Assembly (NCBI GenBank): GCA_018266075.1
Contig: JAFEBB010000011.1
Coordinates: 1-64,000 of the forward strand
Length of the DNA: 64,000 nucleotides
Direction: 5' to 3'
Source: Deltaproteobacteria bacterium
GTDB taxonomy: Bacteria > Myxococcota > Myxococcia > Myxococcales > SZAS-1
Position 1 is the first letter of the stretch. The number at the start of each line of letters is the position of its first letter. Made by a program: the position numbers and the translations under genes. Under the pieces are notes generated by a model, which worked only from the letters and a program-made list of their open reading frames with translations, made no database searches and was not told the DNA's origin. This document shows, in pieces, positions 34,435 to 42,502 of the stretch.

Positions 34435-35754
34435 ATGGCGGCCAATCCGTTGGGAAAAGTGCTGCGCCTGGGAGTGATCCAGGGCGGCAAGATCATCGAA
34501 GACCGGACCCTCGACAAGCGGGAGAACGTCTCCATCGGCAACGACGGGAAGAACACCGTCGTGGTGCCCATGAGCAACCTCCCCAAGTCGCTGGTGGTCT
34601 TCGAGCTCAAGGGCACGCAGTACTCGCTCTGCTTCACCGAGGACATGGACGGCCGGCTCTCCACCGGCGGCGGCTCCAACGACCAGCTCAGCTTCGCGGC
34701 CCTGAAGAGCCAGGGCCTGGCCAAGAAGCGCGGCGACGTCTACGTGATGCCGCTGACCGAGTCGGCCAAGGGCAAGCTCTCGCTGGGCGAGATCACCCTG
34801 CTCTTCCAGTTCGTAAACCCGCCCAAGGTGCTGCCCAAGATGGAGCTGCCCAAGGCGGCCAAGGGCGGCCTGGTCAACACCGTCGATCGCACGTTCACCG
34901 GCGTGCTGATGTTCTTCCTCTTCATCGAGTTCGCCGGCGCGGGCGCGCTCTCGCGCATGCCGCTGCCGAACGACGACGTGTCGCTCGAGGAGCTGCCCGA
35001 TCGCTTCGTGAAGATGGTGGTGCCGGAGAAGAAGCCCGAGCCGCCCAAGCCTAAAGACGACGGCAAGAAGCCCGAAGAGGCCAAGAAGGACGACACGCCC
35101 AAGGAGAACAAGAAGGAGCCGCCCAAGGACTCCGCGCAGCACAAGGCGGAGGTGGCGCAGAAGGTGGCGAGCAAGGGCCTCTTGAAGGTCCTCGGCGCGC
35201 AGGGCGGCGTGGGCGCGGGCATCGCCGACGTGCTCGGCAACGGCGCGGCAGCCACCGACGTGGCCAGCGCGCTCGCGGGCGCCTCGGGCGTGGCCACGGC
35301 CCAGAGCGACGCGGTGGGCGGCCCCAAGGGCGGCGGCGCAGGGAGCGCGGCTGGCATCGGCGACCTGGGAACCCAGGGCGGCGGCGCGGTCGACACCGGC
35401 CCCAAGAAGGAAGCGCAGATCCGCGGCCGGGTGATGGACTCCGCTCCCGAAGTGGAGTCGAGCGATCTCGACAAGGCCGCGCTCGCGCGCTTCATCAAGG
35501 TGCGCCTCTCGGCCATCCAGGCCTGCTACGAGGCCCAGCTCAAGCGCAACCCGCAGCTCAAGGGCAAGATCGTGGTGCGCTTCACCATCGGCTCCACCGG
35601 CCGCGTGACCGACGTAGAGATCGACGAGAACCAGATGGGCAACGACGAGGTGGCCAGCTGCATCAAGGCCAAGATCCGCGCCTGGACCACGCCCTTCAAG
35701 CCCGACGGCGACGCGACGGTGAGCTATCCGTTCGTGTTCCAGCCGGCGAGCTGA
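34435..35754 (+). CDS. gltG: GltG/PglI-like FHA-type, single-pass, TonB-like protein
   Basis: 439 residues. An N-terminal cytoplasmic region (about 8-130) has the beta-rich character of an FHA-type domain (LRLGVIQGGKIIEDRTLDKR, ENVSIGNDGKNTVVVP). One membrane helix lies at about 154-172. A Lys/Pro/Glu periplasmic spacer (180-230) and a Gly/Ala-rich stretch follow, and the last 100 residues form the AgmX/PglI C-terminal domain, TonB-like, with paired cysteines in IQACYEAQLKRNPQLKG and VASCIKAKIRAW. In the gliding machine, GltG and its paralogue GltJ link the cytoplasm and inner membrane to periplasmic partners. It is separated from the previous gene by 82 bp containing a hairpin. Confidence 0.85.
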   Translation: MAANPLGKVLRLGVIQGGKIIEDRTLDKRENVSIGNDGKNTVVVPMSNLPKSLVVFELKGTQYSLCFTEDMDGRLSTGGGSNDQLSFAALKSQGLAKKRGDVYVMPLTESAKGKLSLGEITLLFQFVNPPKVLPKMELPKAAKGGLVNTVDRTFTGVLMFFLFIEFAGAGALSRMPLPNDDVSLEELPDRFVKMVVPEKKPEPPKPKDDGKKPEEAKKDDTPKENKKEPPKDSAQHKAEVAQKVASKGLLKVLGAQGGVGAGIADVLGNGAAATDVASALAGASGVATAQSDAVGGPKGGGAGSAAGIGDLGTQGGGAVDTGPKKEAQIRGRVMDSAPEVESSDLDKAALARFIKVRLSAIQACYEAQLKRNPQLKGKIVVRFTIGSTGRVTDVEIDENQMGNDEVASCIKAKIRAWTTPFKPDGDATVSYPFVFQPAS

Positions 35755-35775
35755 CGCGGCGAGAAGGAGCAACTC

Positions 35776-36807
35776 GTGCAGAAGGCGCGGCGCCTGGCTG
35801 AGGTGAAGGACCTCCTGGCGTCGCCCGAATTTCTGGCGTGGTGGGAGAGCCTCACCACCGCGCGCCAGAAGCTGCGCGAGCTCACCGAGCAGTACGACGA
35901 GCTGCTCACCCAGGCCATGCTCATGGACTTCCGCGCGGAGCTCGCGCAGAAGAACGCCATCGACACCCTCTACCGCTCGGGCGAGCACGAGGACGCCGCC
36001 GCGGGGCTGCTGGCGGAGAGCACGGAGCTCGAGAACCAGAGCTTCAAGAGCGTGGGCGAATTCGAGGAGCTGCGCTTCAAGGCCTCGGAGACCTGGTACA
36101 AGCTCGGCGCCGCGGAGCGACAGCTGGAAGAGCAGAAGGAGCAGCTTACGCTCGCCCAGCAGCACCGCGAGAAGCTCCAGGGCAGCGCGCGCCGCGAGGC
36201 CGACGCCCGCTTCAGCCAGCGCGAGCACGAGCTCAAGCTGGCCGAGCGCGCCTTCCGCCAGCTCCAGCAGGAGTACGACCGCGAGAACGGCCGCAAGACG
36301 CGCGTCTGGGACGAGGTGGAGCGCATCTGGGCCAAGAGCGCGGAGATGAGCCTCACCATGGCCGAGAAGAAGATGCAGGCCAAGAAGGTGCGGCGCGAGG
36401 CGGAGACCGGCTTCGCCCAGGCCGAGGAGCGCAAGCAGCGCGCCCAGAAGCTCCGCGCCGAGGCGGACGCCAAGGGCGCCACCCGCGAGCAGGCCAGCCA
36501 GAAGGTGGCCGAGGTGCTGAACCAGGCGCGCGAGAAGTTCTCCTGCGCCATCGGCGACGAGTTCTTGTATTTCAGGGAGCGCGACCAGAGCCAGCGCGCC
36601 TTCGCCGTAAGCCTGGTTGCCGACAGCCAGACGTTCAACATCGAAGTGAAGCCGCTGGCCATCTACAACGTCGACCGCAACCGCGGGGTGAGCTTCCTGG
36701 AGCCGGCGGTGGAGCAGCCGCCCTCGGTCGAAGAGGGCGACCGCCGCTTCGAGGCCTACTTCCTTCAGGGGCGCAAGGGCGAGAAGAAGCCCGCCGCCGC
36801 CGGATAG
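35776..36807 (+). CDS. long coiled-coil protein after gltG-like
   Basis: 343 residues from a GTG with AAGGAG 7 nt upstream. There is no signal peptide or membrane helix, so it should be cytoplasmic. Residues of about 10-260 are nearly continuous heptads rich in Gln, Glu, Arg and Ala (LGAAERQLEEQKEQLTLAQQ, EHELKLAERAFRQLQQEYDR, MAEKKMQAKKVRREAETGFA). The last 80 form a compact globular end (IGDEFLYFRERDQSQRAFAV, NIEVKPLAIYNVDRNRGVSF). It follows the GltG-like gene by 21 bp and precedes the cyclic-nucleotide-binding gene by 12 bp. A scaffold that meets the cytoplasmic FHA-type part of GltG is a reasonable but unproven idea. Confidence 0.8.
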   Translation: MQKARRLAEVKDLLASPEFLAWWESLTTARQKLRELTEQYDELLTQAMLMDFRAELAQKNAIDTLYRSGEHEDAAAGLLAESTELENQSFKSVGEFEELRFKASETWYKLGAAERQLEEQKEQLTLAQQHREKLQGSARREADARFSQREHELKLAERAFRQLQQEYDRENGRKTRVWDEVERIWAKSAEMSLTMAEKKMQAKKVRREAETGFAQAEERKQRAQKLRAEADAKGATREQASQKVAEVLNQAREKFSCAIGDEFLYFRERDQSQRAFAVSLVADSQTFNIEVKPLAIYNVDRNRGVSFLEPAVEQPPSVEEGDRRFEAYFLQGRKGEKKPAAAG

Positions 36808-36819
36808 CCCGGACCCACC

Positions 36820-37266
36820 ATGCAAAAGCTCGAGGTGCTCAGCCGTTCGCCGCTTTTCGAGATGCTCTCCACGCCGGAGCTGGAGTTCGTGGCCGATCTC
36901 TCGCGGCCGCGGCGCTACGCAGCGGGGGAGATCGTCTTCGAGGAGGGCGAGCTGGGTGACTCGCTCTACGTGATCGTCGAGGGCGAGGTGGAGGTCTTGC
37001 GCAAGAACGACTCCGGCGAGCTCAAGGTGCTCACCACCCTGGCCGCGCCCGCGTTCTTCGGCGAGATGTCGCTCATCGATAAGGAGTACCGGTCGGCGAG
37101 CGTCCGGGCCAAGACGGAGGCCGTGTTGCTCCACCTGACGGCCGAGAACCTGGCGTTGTTTCGCAAGCAGTACCGCGACGGGTTCACCTTCCTGGTGATC
37201 AACATTGCCCGGGTCTTGAGCAGCCGGCTTCGCGACGCCAACCAGCGCCTCGCCACGCGCTTGTAG
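36820..37266 (+). CDS. stand-alone cyclic-nucleotide-binding domain protein
   Basis: 148 residues consisting of one cNMP-binding domain without a DNA-binding helix-turn-helix. The beta roll has RYAAGEIVFEEGELGDSLYV, followed by a phosphate-binding cassette around FFGEMSLIDKEYRSASVRA, with Gly-Glu and Arg-x-Ala-Ser in place. It ends in a helical tail (VINIARVLSSRLRDANQRLA). It may sense cAMP, cGMP or another ligand, or act as a pure protein-interaction module. It is the last gene of the eight-gene run after mglA. Such a sensor at the end of a gliding cluster hints at second-messenger input into motility; that is inference. Confidence 0.88.
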   Translation: MQKLEVLSRSPLFEMLSTPELEFVADLSRPRRYAAGEIVFEEGELGDSLYVIVEGEVEVLRKNDSGELKVLTTLAAPAFFGEMSLIDKEYRSASVRAKTEAVLLHLTAENLALFRKQYRDGFTFLVINIARVLSSRLRDANQRLATRL

Positions 37267-37370
37267 GGTGTGACCGTTCGATCGCGTCTTGGGTCTAAGT
37301 GCTCGACGCGACGCCGGTTTGCGCGATCGTTTTGAATGCCGGGAGGGGCGTGTGGACACCTGGTCTTTCG

Positions 37371-37400
37371 TTGACACCCTGCGACACGCGCTCCTATAGT
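37371..37400 (+). promoter_or_regulatory. strong sigma70 promoter before the exported protein gene
   Basis: TTGACA (37371-37376) and TATAGT (37395-37400) are 18 nt apart, 44 bp before the GTG start. This is one of the best promoter matches in the window and marks a new transcription unit. Confidence 0.7.
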
Positions 37401-37444
37401 CCGGATCCTGCAAGACGTTTCGGGCGCGAAGAGGGGACGAACCC

Positions 37445-38044
37445 GTGCGACGGTTGACTTTTCTCATCTCCAGCCTGGCTTTTCTGGCGCCCGCCTACGG
37501 CCAGGCTCCCGCTTCCGCCCCGGCCTCCACGCCGGCGCCCACCGCCGCACCTTCCGGCGATGAGTCCTTGAAGTTCGAGTCGAACGAGAAGCTCTCCGAC
37601 AAGGACAAGGTCAGCCACAGCGCCGCGATCATCGCCAAGATGCGCGACACGCTGAAGGTGGTGCTCCAGAAGCTCACCGAGGCGCGCGAAGCGAAGGACG
37701 TGGTGCGCCTCAACTGCGTGAATGAAAAGCTCACGCAGATCAAAGGCTTCATCAAAATCGGCGAGCAGGCTGACCTGGGGCTCCAGGAGGCCGTGGCCAA
37801 GACGGACTCGGGCGCCGCCGATCACGAGTTCACCAAGGTGGAGATCGCCGGGCAGCGCGTGGCGCAGCTCCGCGCCGACGCCGAGGCCTGCATCGGCGAG
37901 ATCGCCTGGAACGGCACCGAGGGCCAGACCAAGGTCGACGTGACCGAGCCCGCGGACCTGCCCGTCGCTTCCACGTCGCCCGCTCCGCCGTCGCCGCCCT
38001 CGGTGGTCGTTCCGCCGCCGGCGAGCGCATCCACTCAACCTTGA
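37445..38044 (+). CDS. exported Pro/Ala-tailed protein of unknown function
   Basis: 199 residues from a GTG with GAGGGGA upstream. MRRLTFLISSLAFLAPAYGQ is a signal peptide. A Pro/Ala/Ser linker and a helical core follow (about 45-150), with two conserved-looking Cys (LNCVNEKLTQIKGF and DAEACIGEIAWN) that could form a disulphide. The C-terminal 35 residues are Pro/Ser-rich. No family recognised. It stands 123 bp before the beta-barrel gene and has its own promoter, so it may be co-transcribed with the export pair and act with it in the periplasm; this is inference. Confidence 0.7.
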   Translation: MRRLTFLISSLAFLAPAYGQAPASAPASTPAPTAAPSGDESLKFESNEKLSDKDKVSHSAAIIAKMRDTLKVVLQKLTEAREAKDVVRLNCVNEKLTQIKGFIKIGEQADLGLQEAVAKTDSGAADHEFTKVEIAGQRVAQLRADAEACIGEIAWNGTEGQTKVDVTEPADLPVASTSPAPPSPPSVVVPPPASASTQP

Positions 38045-38166
38045 AAAGCTCCTAGGGAGAGCCGCACCGGTTCGTCGGAGGGGGAAACAGCGCTGTTCAC
38101 ATGAGCTCGCAGCGGGCCAGGCCGGCTCTCGCCGCACACGCTGAACACCTCCGCGCCGTCACACCC

Positions 38167-39414
38167 ATGGTCAAGCGACTTGCACTGCTGCTCTGCGGAG
38201 CCCTCGTCCTCGCCGCTGCCCCGCGCGCCGCGCAGGCGGACGAGAACGGCCTGAAGATCGGCGATGGCCGGTTGCATCCCTACTTCGATCTCGAGACCGT
38301 CTACGACACCGCGGCTCAGCTGCAGCTCAACAACGACGGCACCGCCAGCGGCGTCGGCGACTTCATCTTCCACTTCCGCCCGGGCATCAAGCTCGACATC
38401 CCCTCGCCCAACCTGAGCATCAACTTGGGCGCGGCGCTGGAGTACCTCGTCTATGCGGGGCTCAGCACCGGAACCGCGTCGAGCCTCGACCGCTTGCAGA
38501 CCGAGTGCAACCTCGACCTGGGCATCCTGCGCGGCTCGATCGTGAGCTTCGATCTGGGCGATCACCTCACCCGGAGCAACCAGACCACCGACGTGGGCCT
38601 GCCCTTCGGCGCGCTGTCCCTTTACAACGACGCGCGCGCCGCGATCACCATCGCACCCGGGGGCGGCTCGCTCACCATCTCGCCCGGGTACCACTTCATG
38701 GTGGAGGGCTTCTCGGCGCTGGGGAACATCACCAACACCAGCGGCAACTCGGCGGTGCCCAGCGATCTCTCGGCGCTCAACTACATCCAGCATCGCATCA
38801 CGCTGGAGAACCGCTGGCGCTTCCTGCCCAAGACCGCCGTGCTGCTCGACGGCGAGTACAACATCCGCAACTACAACTCCGACGTGGGTACCGCGGGTAC
38901 GGGCAACGTGAATATCAACTACGTAAAGGCCACCACCGGCGTGACCGGCCTGGTGACGCCGCACTTCTCCACCGTGCTCCGCCTGGGCTGGGCCGTGGAT
39001 ACGGCCGCCGGCTCGTTCAACAGCATCATCGGACAGCTCGAGGGCACCTACCTGGCCAATGAGACCTCGCAGGTGCGGCTGGGCTTCCTGCGCAACTTCG
39101 AGCCGGTGTCGTTCCCGTACGTGAGTTACGAGGATGATCGCGGCTACCTGCAGGGCCGCCTGGGCGCCTTCGGGCGGCTCACCGTGAACGCTCAGGTGAT
39201 GGTGGACTACCTCGGCTTCCGCGGCGGGCAGGCGCGAAATGACCTGGTCTTCACTGCGGGCGCCGGCGCCGACTTCGAGGTCACCCGCTGGTTCATCGTC
39301 TCCGCAGGCGACTCGTTCACCACGCGCGCGTCGGACCTCAAGGGCGACCCGATCGACGCGGGACTGAACCTCTCCTCGGACCAGGTCTACCTGAGGCTGA
39401 CGTTCATCTACTGA
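38167..39414 (+). CDS. outer-membrane beta-barrel, partner of OPX protein (EpsX/WzaX type)
   Basis: 415 residues. MVKRLALLLCGALVLAAAPR followed by AAQADE is a signal peptide, which favours this start over the ATG at 38101. The mature protein is strand after strand of alternating residues (LHPYFDLETVYDTAAQLQLN, NLSINLGAALEYLVYAGLS, RITLENRWRFLPKTAVLLDG, TVLRLGWAVD) and ends VYLRLTFIY with the aromatic terminal residue typical of barrels. Together with the next gene it fits the composite OPX/beta-barrel polysaccharide translocon described in myxobacteria, where a large barrel replaces the OPX protein's own outer-membrane pore. No polysaccharide synthesis genes are nearby, so the exported polymer is unknown. 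Confidence 0.78.
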   Translation: MVKRLALLLCGALVLAAAPRAAQADENGLKIGDGRLHPYFDLETVYDTAAQLQLNNDGTASGVGDFIFHFRPGIKLDIPSPNLSINLGAALEYLVYAGLSTGTASSLDRLQTECNLDLGILRGSIVSFDLGDHLTRSNQTTDVGLPFGALSLYNDARAAITIAPGGGSLTISPGYHFMVEGFSALGNITNTSGNSAVPSDLSALNYIQHRITLENRWRFLPKTAVLLDGEYNIRNYNSDVGTAGTGNVNINYVKATTGVTGLVTPHFSTVLRLGWAVDTAAGSFNSIIGQLEGTYLANETSQVRLGFLRNFEPVSFPYVSYEDDRGYLQGRLGAFGRLTVNAQVMVDYLGFRGGQARNDLVFTAGAGADFEVTRWFIVSAGDSFTTRASDLKGDPIDAGLNLSSDQVYLRLTFIY

Positions 39415-39424
39415 GCCTCGCTCC

Positions 39425-40030
39425 ATGAACCTCCGCTTGCTCCTGGCTGCCGCGGCGCTCGCCCTGGCCGCCTGCCGCACCCCCAGCCCCACGCCCGAGG
39501 CCACGCCTCCGCCCACGCTCCCCGACGGCGGCGCGCCCGAGGCCAACGTGCTCGGCCGCGGCGACGTGGTCGAGGTCAAGGTCTTCCAGGAGCCGGACTT
39601 CTCCGGCGTCTACCGGGTGGGCAGCTCTGGCACCATCGACTTCCCGTTCTGCAAGAACCTGCCGGTGGTGGGCCTCACGCCAGAAGAAGTGGGCGCCAAG
39701 CTCACGGTGTGCCTCGCGCCGCGGGTCCTCAAGAACCCGCAGATCACGGTGAGCACGCGCGAGTTCAACTCGAAGAAGATCTTCGTGGTGGGCGAGGTGT
39801 CCAAGCCGGGGACGTTCCCCTACGAGGACAACATGACCGTCATCCAGGCGGTGACGCTCGCCGGCGGCTTTACCAAGGTCGCAGCCAAGAACTCGGTGAC
39901 CGTCACGCGCATGGTGGAAGGCCAGGAGACGCGCATCAAGGTCATGGCCGACGACATCGCCCAGGGCAAGGCGCCCAACATGGCGCTCATCCCCGGCGAC
40001 ATCATCTACGTGCCCGAGAGCTTCTTCTAG
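39425..40030 (+). CDS. short OPX (polysaccharide export, SLBB) lipoprotein
   Basis: 201 residues. MNLRLLLAAAALALAACRT is a lipoprotein signal (lipobox LAAC). A poly-export domain comes first (GRGDVVEVKVFQEPDFSGVY, YRVGSSGTIDFPF, GLTPEEVGAKL), then one SLBB domain (FVVGEVSKPGTFPYEDNMTV, IQAVTLAGGFTKVAAKNSVT) and a Pro-Gly-Asp-Ile-Ile-Tyr-Val ending. Unlike E. coli Wza there is no C-terminal amphipathic helix to cross the outer membrane. That missing part is what the beta-barrel encoded 10 bp upstream is expected to supply. Confidence 0.9.
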   Translation: MNLRLLLAAAALALAACRTPSPTPEATPPPTLPDGGAPEANVLGRGDVVEVKVFQEPDFSGVYRVGSSGTIDFPFCKNLPVVGLTPEEVGAKLTVCLAPRVLKNPQITVSTREFNSKKIFVVGEVSKPGTFPYEDNMTVIQAVTLAGGFTKVAAKNSVTVTRMVEGQETRIKVMADDIAQGKAPNMALIPGDIIYVPESFF

Positions 40031-40048
40031 GTCCGACGTCCGCGCGGC

Positions 40049-40741
40049 TCAGGTGTTGATGAGCCCCTTGCGGATGCCCTCGGTCACCGCCTCCACGCGG
40101 TTGGTGACCTCGAGCTTCTGGTAGATGTGCTCCAGGTGGGTGCGGATGGTCGCGCGCGACACGTTCAGCATCTGCGCGGCCTCCGCGTTCGACACGCCCT
40201 TCGCGATCAGCTGCAGGATCTCCTGCTCGCGATCGCTGAGCTTTCGCGTCGGGCCTTCGATCGGCTGCGGCGCCGCGGGCGCAGCCGCGTCGGCGGGCTC
40301 GACCTTGAAGTGCTTGAGCAGCCGCCGCGCGAGGTTGGGCTGGATCACCGTGCCGCCGCCTCGAACTTCCTTGATGGCGTCGACGATCTTGTCGGCCGCA
40401 GCGCCCTTGAGCAGGTAGCCCGAGGCACCCGCACGGACGGCGTCGAGCACCTTCTCCTCCTCGTCGAAGATCGTGAAGATCAAGATCTCGATGCCCGGGT
40501 GCTTGGCCTTCACCGCGCGGGTGACGTCGATGCCGCTCATGCGCGGCAGGCCGAGGTCGCAGAGCAGCACGTCGGGCTTGAGCTTCTCCACCTCTTCGAG
40601 CGCTGCCTCACCCGAGAGCGCCGTGCCGACGATTTCGAGATCCGGTGAGGCCTCGAGCAGCTTGAGCTGGCTCTTGAGGATCTTCACCTGGTCTTCGACC
40701 ACCAGCACGCGGACCTTGCTCGCGGGAGTCTGCGCTTCCAT
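40049..40741 (-). CDS. NarL/LuxR-family response regulator
   Basis: 230 residues. The receiver domain (about 8-125) has the phosphorylatable Asp in LLCDLGLPRMSG, the switch region IFTIFDEEEKVLDAV and the conserved Lys in YLLKGAAADKIV. A linker rich in Ala and Pro (140-165) precedes a LuxR-type helix-turn-helix (LSDREQEILQLIAKGVSNAE, ATIRTHLEHIYQKLEVTNR). It should bind DNA when phosphorylated by the kinase encoded 12 bp upstream. It is convergent with the OPX gene, 18 bp apart. Targets unknown. Confidence 0.95.
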   Translation of the reverse strand: MEAQTPASKVRVLVVEDQVKILKSQLKLLEASPDLEIVGTALSGEAALEEVEKLKPDVLLCDLGLPRMSGIDVTRAVKAKHPGIEILIFTIFDEEEKVLDAVRAGASGYLLKGAAADKIVDAIKEVRGGGTVIQPNLARRLLKHFKVEPADAAAPAAPQPIEGPTRKLSDREQEILQLIAKGVSNAEAAQMLNVSRATIRTHLEHIYQKLEVTNRVEAVTEGIRKGLINT

Positions 40742-40753
40742 GACGGCTCCTTC

Positions 40754-42037
40754 TCAGGCGCTCTGCGCAATCGGCTGCGGTGGGTAGGGAATGGCCAGCG
40801 CGACGGTGGTGCCCTGGCCGGGCGCGCTCTCCACGTCGACGCGCCCCAGGATCTTGCCGGCGCGCTCGCGCATGTTGAGCAGGCCGTAGTGGCCCTTGGG
40901 CGTGACCTTGGGATCGAAGCCCTTGCCGTCATCGCGGACGACGAGCAGCACCGAGCCTTCGTCGAAGGTCACGTTCACCGTCACCGCCTTGGCCTCGGCG
41001 TGCTTGGCGGCGTTGGTGAGGCTCTCCTGGAGGATGCGGAAGAGCGTGAGCTGGCCCTCGGCGCCCACGGGCCGCTCGCTGCCGGTCTTGTTGAAGCGGA
41101 CCTCGAGCTTGAAGCGGTCGCCGCAGGTCTTGCAGTAGTCGGCGAGCGACTGCACCAGGTCGAAGTCCTTGCGCATCATCTGCAGGGAGCGGCGCAGCTC
41201 GTCGATGCTCTCTTCGGCGGCGCTCTTGAGCTCCTGCACTTCCTTCTTGAGCTCGGGCTCCTTGGCGAGCTGCTCGATGTACTCGGTCTGGATGATGAGC
41301 GAGCTCAGCGACGCGCCCAGGCCGTCGTGGATCTCGCGGGCGAGGCGGTTGCGCTCGTCGATGACGGCCAGCTCGCGCAGATCCTGGTGGAGCGCGACGA
41401 CTTCACGGTGCGCGTTCTCTTCGCGCTCGTTCAGGTACACGACCACGTACACGACGATGAAGTTCATCGCCGAGTACCAGAGGAGGATCAGCAGCTCCAC
41501 CATCGCCACTTCGCGGTTGCCGAGGATCTGGTCGATGCGCGCCACGAGCGGCAGCGTGAGCAGCGGCGGCACGATCGCCAGCGGGGTGGGGAAGAGCATC
41601 GCGAAGAGCGTGGTGAACAAGAGCTCGGTCGCGAGCAGCGGCGAGTGCAGACCGCCCGACGCCGTCGCCAGGTAGACCATCACCGAGAGGTCGAGGCAGA
41701 GCGTGACGAACGTGGCGACGCGCCCGACGATGGGATGTTCCACCACCACGAAGTTGGCGACGGAGTAGGAGAACATGCCGCCGTAGATCAGCAGGCCCCA
41801 GAGGCCCTCGGCCTGGAACGCGCGCGCCCACGCGGGCACGGCGAGGACGCCCAGGCCCAGCGCGAGGAAGGCGATGCGCGTGTAGAAGAGCGCGCGGGCG
41901 CGGGTGACGAACTTCTCGTGCGCCCAGCGCAGGTTGGGATCGGCCGCGGGGCCGCGGGCGTCGAAGAGCGCCTTGGCCGCGGCGAAGCGGTCGTTGGCGC
42001 CGGGCGTGGCCGTGCCGAGCTGGAGCGAGGGTTCCAC
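40754..42037 (-). CDS. membrane sensor histidine kinase (HisKA_3, NarX/DesK class)
   Basis: 427 residues from a GTG; a longer in-frame reading begins in repeat sequence. Six hydrophobic segments occupy about residues 50-205, with only short loops, so sensing probably occurs inside or close to the membrane. A coiled linker (NEREENAHREVVALHQDLRE) leads to the phosphoacceptor His (about 237) in ERNRLAREIHDGLGASLSSL. The ATPase domain shows ESLTNAAKHAEAKAV, RDDGKGFDP and GHYGLLNMRERAG. It phosphorylates the regulator encoded downstream. A heptamer repeat (CCAGGAACCAGGATCT) lies just upstream of the start. Confidence 0.93.
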   Translation of the reverse strand: MEPSLQLGTATPGANDRFAAAKALFDARGPAADPNLRWAHEKFVTRARALFYTRIAFLALGLGVLAVPAWARAFQAEGLWGLLIYGGMFSYSVANFVVVEHPIVGRVATFVTLCLDLSVMVYLATASGGLHSPLLATELLFTTLFAMLFPTPLAIVPPLLTLPLVARIDQILGNREVAMVELLILLWYSAMNFIVVYVVVYLNEREENAHREVVALHQDLRELAVIDERNRLAREIHDGLGASLSSLIIQTEYIEQLAKEPELKKEVQELKSAAEESIDELRRSLQMMRKDFDLVQSLADYCKTCGDRFKLEVRFNKTGSERPVGAEGQLTLFRILQESLTNAAKHAEAKAVTVNVTFDEGSVLLVVRDDGKGFDPKVTPKGHYGLLNMRERAGKILGRVDVESAPGQGTTVALAIPYPPQPIAQSA

Positions 42038-42049
42038 GGCCAGAGCGTA

Positions 42050-42066
42050 CCAGGAACCAGGATCTG
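42050..42066 (-). repeat. short CCAGGAA heptamer repeat
   Basis: CCAGGAA followed by the variant CCAGGAT on the plus strand, between the histidine kinase start and the preceding gene's stop. Confidence 0.6.
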
Positions 42067-42068
42067 GA

Positions 42069-42461
42069 CTATCGCGTCCGATGCGCAGCCTGGCGCGCGC
42101 GCTCTTGGATGAGGTGCTGCACGGCCTGCTTCTCGCTCGGGCGGAAGTCATCGCCCGGGGGCGCGTCGGTCACCACCTTCGCCACCGCGTGCGGATCGAC
42201 CTTGGTGCTGTGGGGCGTCGGCGCTTCTTCTGATTCGCGCTCGTCCGCCTTCGCGCGCGGATCGTCGGACATCGCCGCGGCCACGCCCCGCTTCGCGCGC
42301 GTCTCGATGACGCCCACCTGGCGCTTCACCTCGGGCTCGGCCCAGAGCGCCTGGGCGCGGGTGGCGATGGTCTTTCCGCCGATGGGCACGGTGGCGCAGA
42401 AGACGCCGGTGATCAGCGCCAGGGTGACGAACGCGCAGAGCTTGATGAAGCCCCAGATCAT
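42069..42461 (-). CDS. single-pass membrane protein of unknown function
   Basis: 130 residues. One N-terminal hydrophobic helix (WGFIKLCAFVTLALITGVFC, about 3-22) anchors a polar, charged domain rich in Glu, Arg and Lys. Its last 30 residues (DDFRPSEKQAVQHLIQERAR) look amphipathic. No family recognised. It is downstream of the 230-residue unknown gene and upstream of the histidine kinase on the same strand, so the kinase may be part of the same transcript. Confidence 0.6.
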   Translation of the reverse strand: MIWGFIKLCAFVTLALITGVFCATVPIGGKTIATRAQALWAEPEVKRQVGVIETRAKRGVAAAMSDDPRAKADERESEEAPTPHSTKVDPHAVAKVVTDAPPGDDFRPSEKQAVQHLIQERARQAAHRTR

Positions 42462-42502
42462 GGTCGCCCTCGAGATCGGGCCGACCGCGGCCCACCCAAG
42501 GA

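Noticed and set aside
34384-37467. 1027-codon open frame antisense to the GltG-like, coiled-coil and cNMP genes
   Set aside because: Leu/Ala/His-rich composition typical of a shadow frame; it covers three genes with recognisable domains.
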